Shown here: piece after piece, positions 61,750 to 64,000 of the stretch
How positions within the stretch are numbered: the first letter of the stretch is position 1
Layout: each line of letters opens with the position of its first letter
Assembly: GCA_002490835.1 (NCBI GenBank)
Contig: DKUU01000023.1
Span: 36,996 to 100,995 of the forward strand
Direction of reading: 5' to 3'
DNA from: Lachnospiraceae bacterium UBA7196
Lineage (GTDB): Bacteria > Bacillota > Clostridia > Lachnospirales > Lachnospiraceae
Length of the DNA: 64,000 nucleotides
Notes under the pieces: model-generated
What the model was told of the DNA's origin: nothing
Database searches by the model: none
The model's input: only the letters and a program-made list of their open reading frames with translations
Translations under genes and position numbers: made by a program

Positions 61750-62232
61750 ATGATTCAAGAGTTGACAGCGCGATTTTCCGATACGACGGAAAAACGGCAA
61801 AGGGCAATTTTCAGCTCGTTATTTATTGCCACAAACAAAATACAGACACTTTTTGATAAAAATATTCCGCAGCTATCCTTGAAACAATTTATGCTGCTTG
61901 CCATAGTCAGGCAGTCGAAGGAGCAGATGACCTTTACGCAGCTTGGAAATATATTAGGCTGTTCCAGACAGAATATCAAAAAGCTGGCGGAGATTTTGGA
62001 GAAAAAAGGTTTTATCACCATTCAGCAGAGTCCGCAGGACCCGCGGGCGATGTGTATTTTTCCGACTGCGAAAGTGGAGCAATATTTTGAGCATGACTTT
62101 TCACAATATCAGGAAGAATTGAAATACCTGTTTGAAGTTTATACGGAGGAAGAAGTAGAGACGCTTTTTGTGCTTTTATCCAAGTTATATGTAGGGATAG
62201 AGAATCTGGAGAGAAAAGGCACCAGTAAATAA
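61750..62232 (+). CDS. MarR family transcriptional regulator
   Basis: A 160-residue winged-helix regulator. The recognition region reads MTFTQLGNILGCSRQNIKKLAEILEKKGFITIQQSPQDPRAM, with the wing DPRAM matching the MarR family DxRxx motif. The N- and C-terminal helices form the dimer interface. GAGG sits six bases before ATG 61750; a four-codon longer start exists. The palindrome between the -35 and -10 boxes is its likely operator. A flavodoxin-like gene lies 135 bases downstream and may be a target. Confidence 0.92.
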   Translation: MIQELTARFSDTTEKRQRAIFSSLFIATNKIQTLFDKNIPQLSLKQFMLLAIVRQSKEQMTFTQLGNILGCSRQNIKKLAEILEKKGFITIQQSPQDPRAMCIFPTAKVEQYFEHDFSQYQEELKYLFEVYTEEEVETLFVLLSKLYVGIENLERKGTSK

Positions 62233-62367
62233 TAACGGCGACATCTGACATCAGAATAGATAGGTATAGAGCTCATTTATAGCGATTGAAATGGTGCAAA
62301 CAGCATAATAAATTTATCATTGTAAGTTTCACAAATACTTAATGCCAGAAAAAGGAGACAGAAACAG

Positions 62368-62889
62368 ATGAAAACAATGGTCATTTACAACTCACAGACA
62401 GGATTTACCAAGCGGTACGCCGAGTGGATCGCGGCGGCAGCAGGGGCGGACTGCCTGCCTTTGGCCGAAGCAAAAAAGAAGGATATGTCGGCATATGAAG
62501 CAATCGTATTCGGGGGCTGGGCGTGCGCGGGCAGTATCAGCAAGCTTGGCTGGTTTAAGGAGAATATGGAACGCTGGAGGGACAAAAAACTGATCGTCTT
62601 CTGCGTCGGTGCAAGTCCGATGGAAAGCCCTGATATTGCAAAGGCGCTGGAGCAGCATTTTAACGAGCCGAAATTGGAGCAGGCGAGCGTATTTTATTGT
62701 CCGGGCGGACTTTCTTATGAGAAAATGCCTGCATCCTCAAGGCTGATGATGAAGATGTTTGTGAAGATGCTGAAAGCAAAAAAGAATAAGACGAAGGACG
62801 ACGAGGAGCAGATCAGGTGGTTATCTTCTTCTTATGATATTTCCGATCAAAAATATATCGAACCGATCTTAACGTGCCTGAGGGGATAA
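62368..62889 (+). CDS. Flavodoxin-domain protein
   Basis: A 173-residue FMN-binding protein of the flavodoxin_5/HemG-like group. The phosphate-binding loop is MVIYNSQTGFTKRYAEWIA, followed by VFGGWACAGSISKLGWF, the loop near the isoalloxazine ring. It may reduce quinones or act as an electron carrier; protoporphyrinogen oxidation is a family possibility without support here. AAAGGAGACA precedes the ATG. The MarR gene lies upstream in the same direction, and a strong terminator overlaps its stop codon. Confidence 0.88.
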   Translation: MKTMVIYNSQTGFTKRYAEWIAAAAGADCLPLAEAKKKDMSAYEAIVFGGWACAGSISKLGWFKENMERWRDKKLIVFCVGASPMESPDIAKALEQHFNEPKLEQASVFYCPGGLSYEKMPASSRLMMKMFVKMLKAKKNKTKDDEEQIRWLSSSYDISDQKYIEPILTCLRG

Positions 62890-62908
62890 AAGGTCCCCTC
62901 AGTTTTTT
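62878..62908 (+). terminator. Terminator overlapping the flavodoxin gene's end
   Basis: CTGAGGGG (62878-62885) and CCCCTCAG (62895-62902) form a perfect 8-bp stem, followed by six T residues. The stop codon lies inside the hairpin. Confidence 0.9.
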
Positions 62909-63008
62909 GTACATCGAGATTAAAGAAATATAATGGAATTTTGTGTGCGGTTGTGGTAAAATGACAGCGTTGAACAATTAAACAAATCGGGATTGAGGAG
63001 AATTTACA

Positions 63009-63347
63009 ATGATTGACTTTCCTGAGTTTATGAAAAATAAATTAAATCATATTGATAGCAGTCAACAAAACACGCCAGATATTGATGGGTATTATTATGA
63101 AGGTGCTGACGGAAGTCAAATTTGTTTTTGGACATATTATTCTGATAGAGAATCAAAAGAAAATATTCACGAATTTGATGAATATGTATTTTGTGTATCT
63201 GGAGAATATGTAGAGATATTTGATGGTAAGGAACATATCCTGCATTCAGGAGATGAGCTGTTGATAACAAAAGGAACTCCTCACCACGGCAGGGTTACCA
63301 AAGGAACGAGAACAATTCATGCCTTTGGTGGAAAAAGGATAATATAG
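63009..63347 (+). CDS. Small cupin-domain protein
   Basis: A 112-residue single-cupin protein. The second cupin motif is visible in HSGDELLITKGTPHHGRVTKG, and the first around FDEYVFCVSGEYVEIFDG. The metal ligands are incomplete: H in THPxxH-like order is only partly present, so it may be a ligand-binding rather than catalytic cupin. The sequence is more AT-rich than its neighbours. GAGGAGAATTTACA precedes the ATG. It is the last gene before the integrated element. Confidence 0.82.
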   Translation: MIDFPEFMKNKLNHIDSSQQNTPDIDGYYYEGADGSQICFWTYYSDRESKENIHEFDEYVFCVSGEYVEIFDGKEHILHSGDELLITKGTPHHGRVTKGTRTIHAFGGKRII

Positions 63348-63446
63348 TCATTTCGTATACATTAAATTCCAGTTTATCTACTAACTGTCTTAACTTTCCT
63401 TTATTTTCAAGGATTTGCGGTATGCCCAGCCTCAAAATATGTATCC

Positions 63447-63497
63447 TTTTCCCTTGTTTTTGCCCTTATCAGCAAGTTACAAGGGAAAGTTTTTCTT
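63447..63497 (+). terminator. Possible terminator near the element boundary
   Basis: TTTCCCTTGT (63448-63457) and ACAAGGGAAA (63479-63488) form a 10-bp stem with a 21-base loop, followed by G and TTTTTCTT. It could end transcription from the cupin gene, or be part of the right-end attachment region of the integrated element. Confidence 0.5.
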
Positions 63498-63513
63498 ATT
63501 CAGTTTTCATTGC

Positions 63514-64000
63514 TTAACTCATTCCCACAACCTTATCCAAGAGTTTAGCTGAATCCCGTTTTGCCTCCCTTGTAGCATGTGCATAGACATTCATGGTGGT
63601 GCTTACGTCTGAATGTCCTAAAAGTTCCTGCACATCTTTTGGCTGCGCCCCGTTTGATAACAGGTTTGTTGTGTATGTGTGTCTTAGTGTGTGGAAATGG
63701 AAACCCTCTAACTCTGGCACTTTCCTCGCCGCTGTCCGGCAGGCTGTTTCTACGGTGGCAGGAAGTTCAAGACAGCCATCTTCCCTCAGACATACAAAGG
63801 AAATTTCCGTATAGTCCTTTGGCACATCTTCTGTCATTCCCAAGCTGTAATACTCATAATGAACCCTGTTCTTTTCCGTAACTTCTTTGTAGAAATTGCT
63901 ATGATAGAGTTCGCCATACTGCATACGGTTTTTAAGCTGCTGTTTTCTTGCTTTCTTCAAGATGTCAGCGAGGGCATTGCCAAAATCAACTATCCGCACT
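63514..64000 (-). CDS. Tyrosine site-specific integrase, C-terminal part (cut by window end)
   Basis: The visible 162 residues are the C-terminal catalytic domain of a Tn916-like tyrosine recombinase. The motif HFHTLRHTYTTNLLSNGAQP supplies the conserved H-x-L-R, QELLGHSDVSTTMNVYAHAT supplies LGH and the catalytic Tyr. The N-terminus lies beyond position 64000; the codon at 63999 is GTG within the frame and is not the start. Such integrases mark the end of an integrative conjugative element, so the window reaches its left edge here. The att site is probably in 63350-63510 but cannot be identified from one end. Confidence 0.93.
   Translation of the reverse strand, partial: VRIVDFGNALADILKKARKQQLKNRMQYGELYHSNFYKEVTEKNRVHYEYYSLGMTEDVPKDYTEISFVCLREDGCLELPATVETACRTAARKVPELEGFHFHTLRHTYTTNLLSNGAQPKDVQELLGHSDVSTTMNVYAHATREAKRDSAKLLDKVVGMS

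Noticed and set aside
1..64000. CRISPR arrays, complete insertion sequences or prophage genes
   Set aside because: No regularly spaced direct repeats of CRISPR type, no transposase gene and no phage structural gene were found. The 15-bp array lacks spacers.

Overview
The window looks like a chromosomal segment around the replication origin of an anaerobic Firmicute, most likely a member of the Lachnospiraceae. This is inferred from gene order, the DUF3881/DUF4446 neighbours of serS and parAB, the high-molecular-weight rubredoxin, plant-glycan hydrolases and a Tn916-like integrase of the type common in that family. The core is the classical origin block. rpmH, rnpA, yidD, yidC, jag (khpB), mnmE, mnmG and rsmG run leftwards. 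dnaA, dnaN, an S4-domain protein, recF, gyrB and gyrA run rightwards. DnaA boxes lie on both sides of dnaA (about 25.64-25.92 kb and 27.29-27.59 kb), which suggests a bipartite origin.

Left of the origin (2-18 kb): parA, parB, DUF4446, an HD-GYP protein, serS, DUF3881 and tRNA-Arg form a leftward train. It is separated from rsmG by an oxidoreductase gene, a DegS/DegU-like two-component pair and a lone alpha/beta hydrolase. Two perfect parS palindromes lie just upstream of the oxidoreductase, and a degenerate third candidate lies inside the kinase gene. Further left are a cell-wall DD-carboxypeptidase next to a membrane-anchored GH5 endoglucanase, trmB, a thioredoxin, a KefB-type cation/proton antiporter, a PF06541 membrane protein, tRNA-Pro and a GH127 beta-L-arabinofuranosidase.

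Right of the origin (34.8-64 kb) the content is accessory. It includes a membrane-bound XRE regulator, a flavin reductase-rubredoxin fusion, a MATE exporter, an AAA ATPase fused to a DUF234 PD-(D/E)XK-like domain, a DUF4153-type membrane protein, and a DUF2975 plus XRE pair behind twin operators. A secreted GLUG-like/LysM protein, a PadR-HAAS-SdpI membrane operon, a FlxA-like protein and an AgrC/AgrA-like LytTR system follow. Then come MgtC, exonuclease III, an MBOAT/DltD-like O-acylation pair, a DUF4358 lipoprotein, an XRE regulator with a FliG-C-like tail, a six-hairpin glycosidase-like protein and several small enzymes. The right edge enters an integrated element (tyrosine integrase, cut by the window end).

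The most unusual items are non-coding or architectural. They are a 135-bp element with 21-bp perfect terminal inverted repeats between dnaN and the S4 gene; a dispersed twin-hairpin repeat present twice; a 15-bp iteron-like array feeding the promoter of the ATPase/nuclease gene, which ends at a 48-bp near-perfect palindrome; the XRE-FliG-C-like fusion; twin operator palindromes spaced 21 bp apart; and the deleted remnant of a duplicated alpha/beta hydrolase gene that now supplies the upstream region of a DUF1848 gene. No CRISPR array, prophage or complete insertion sequence was seen.
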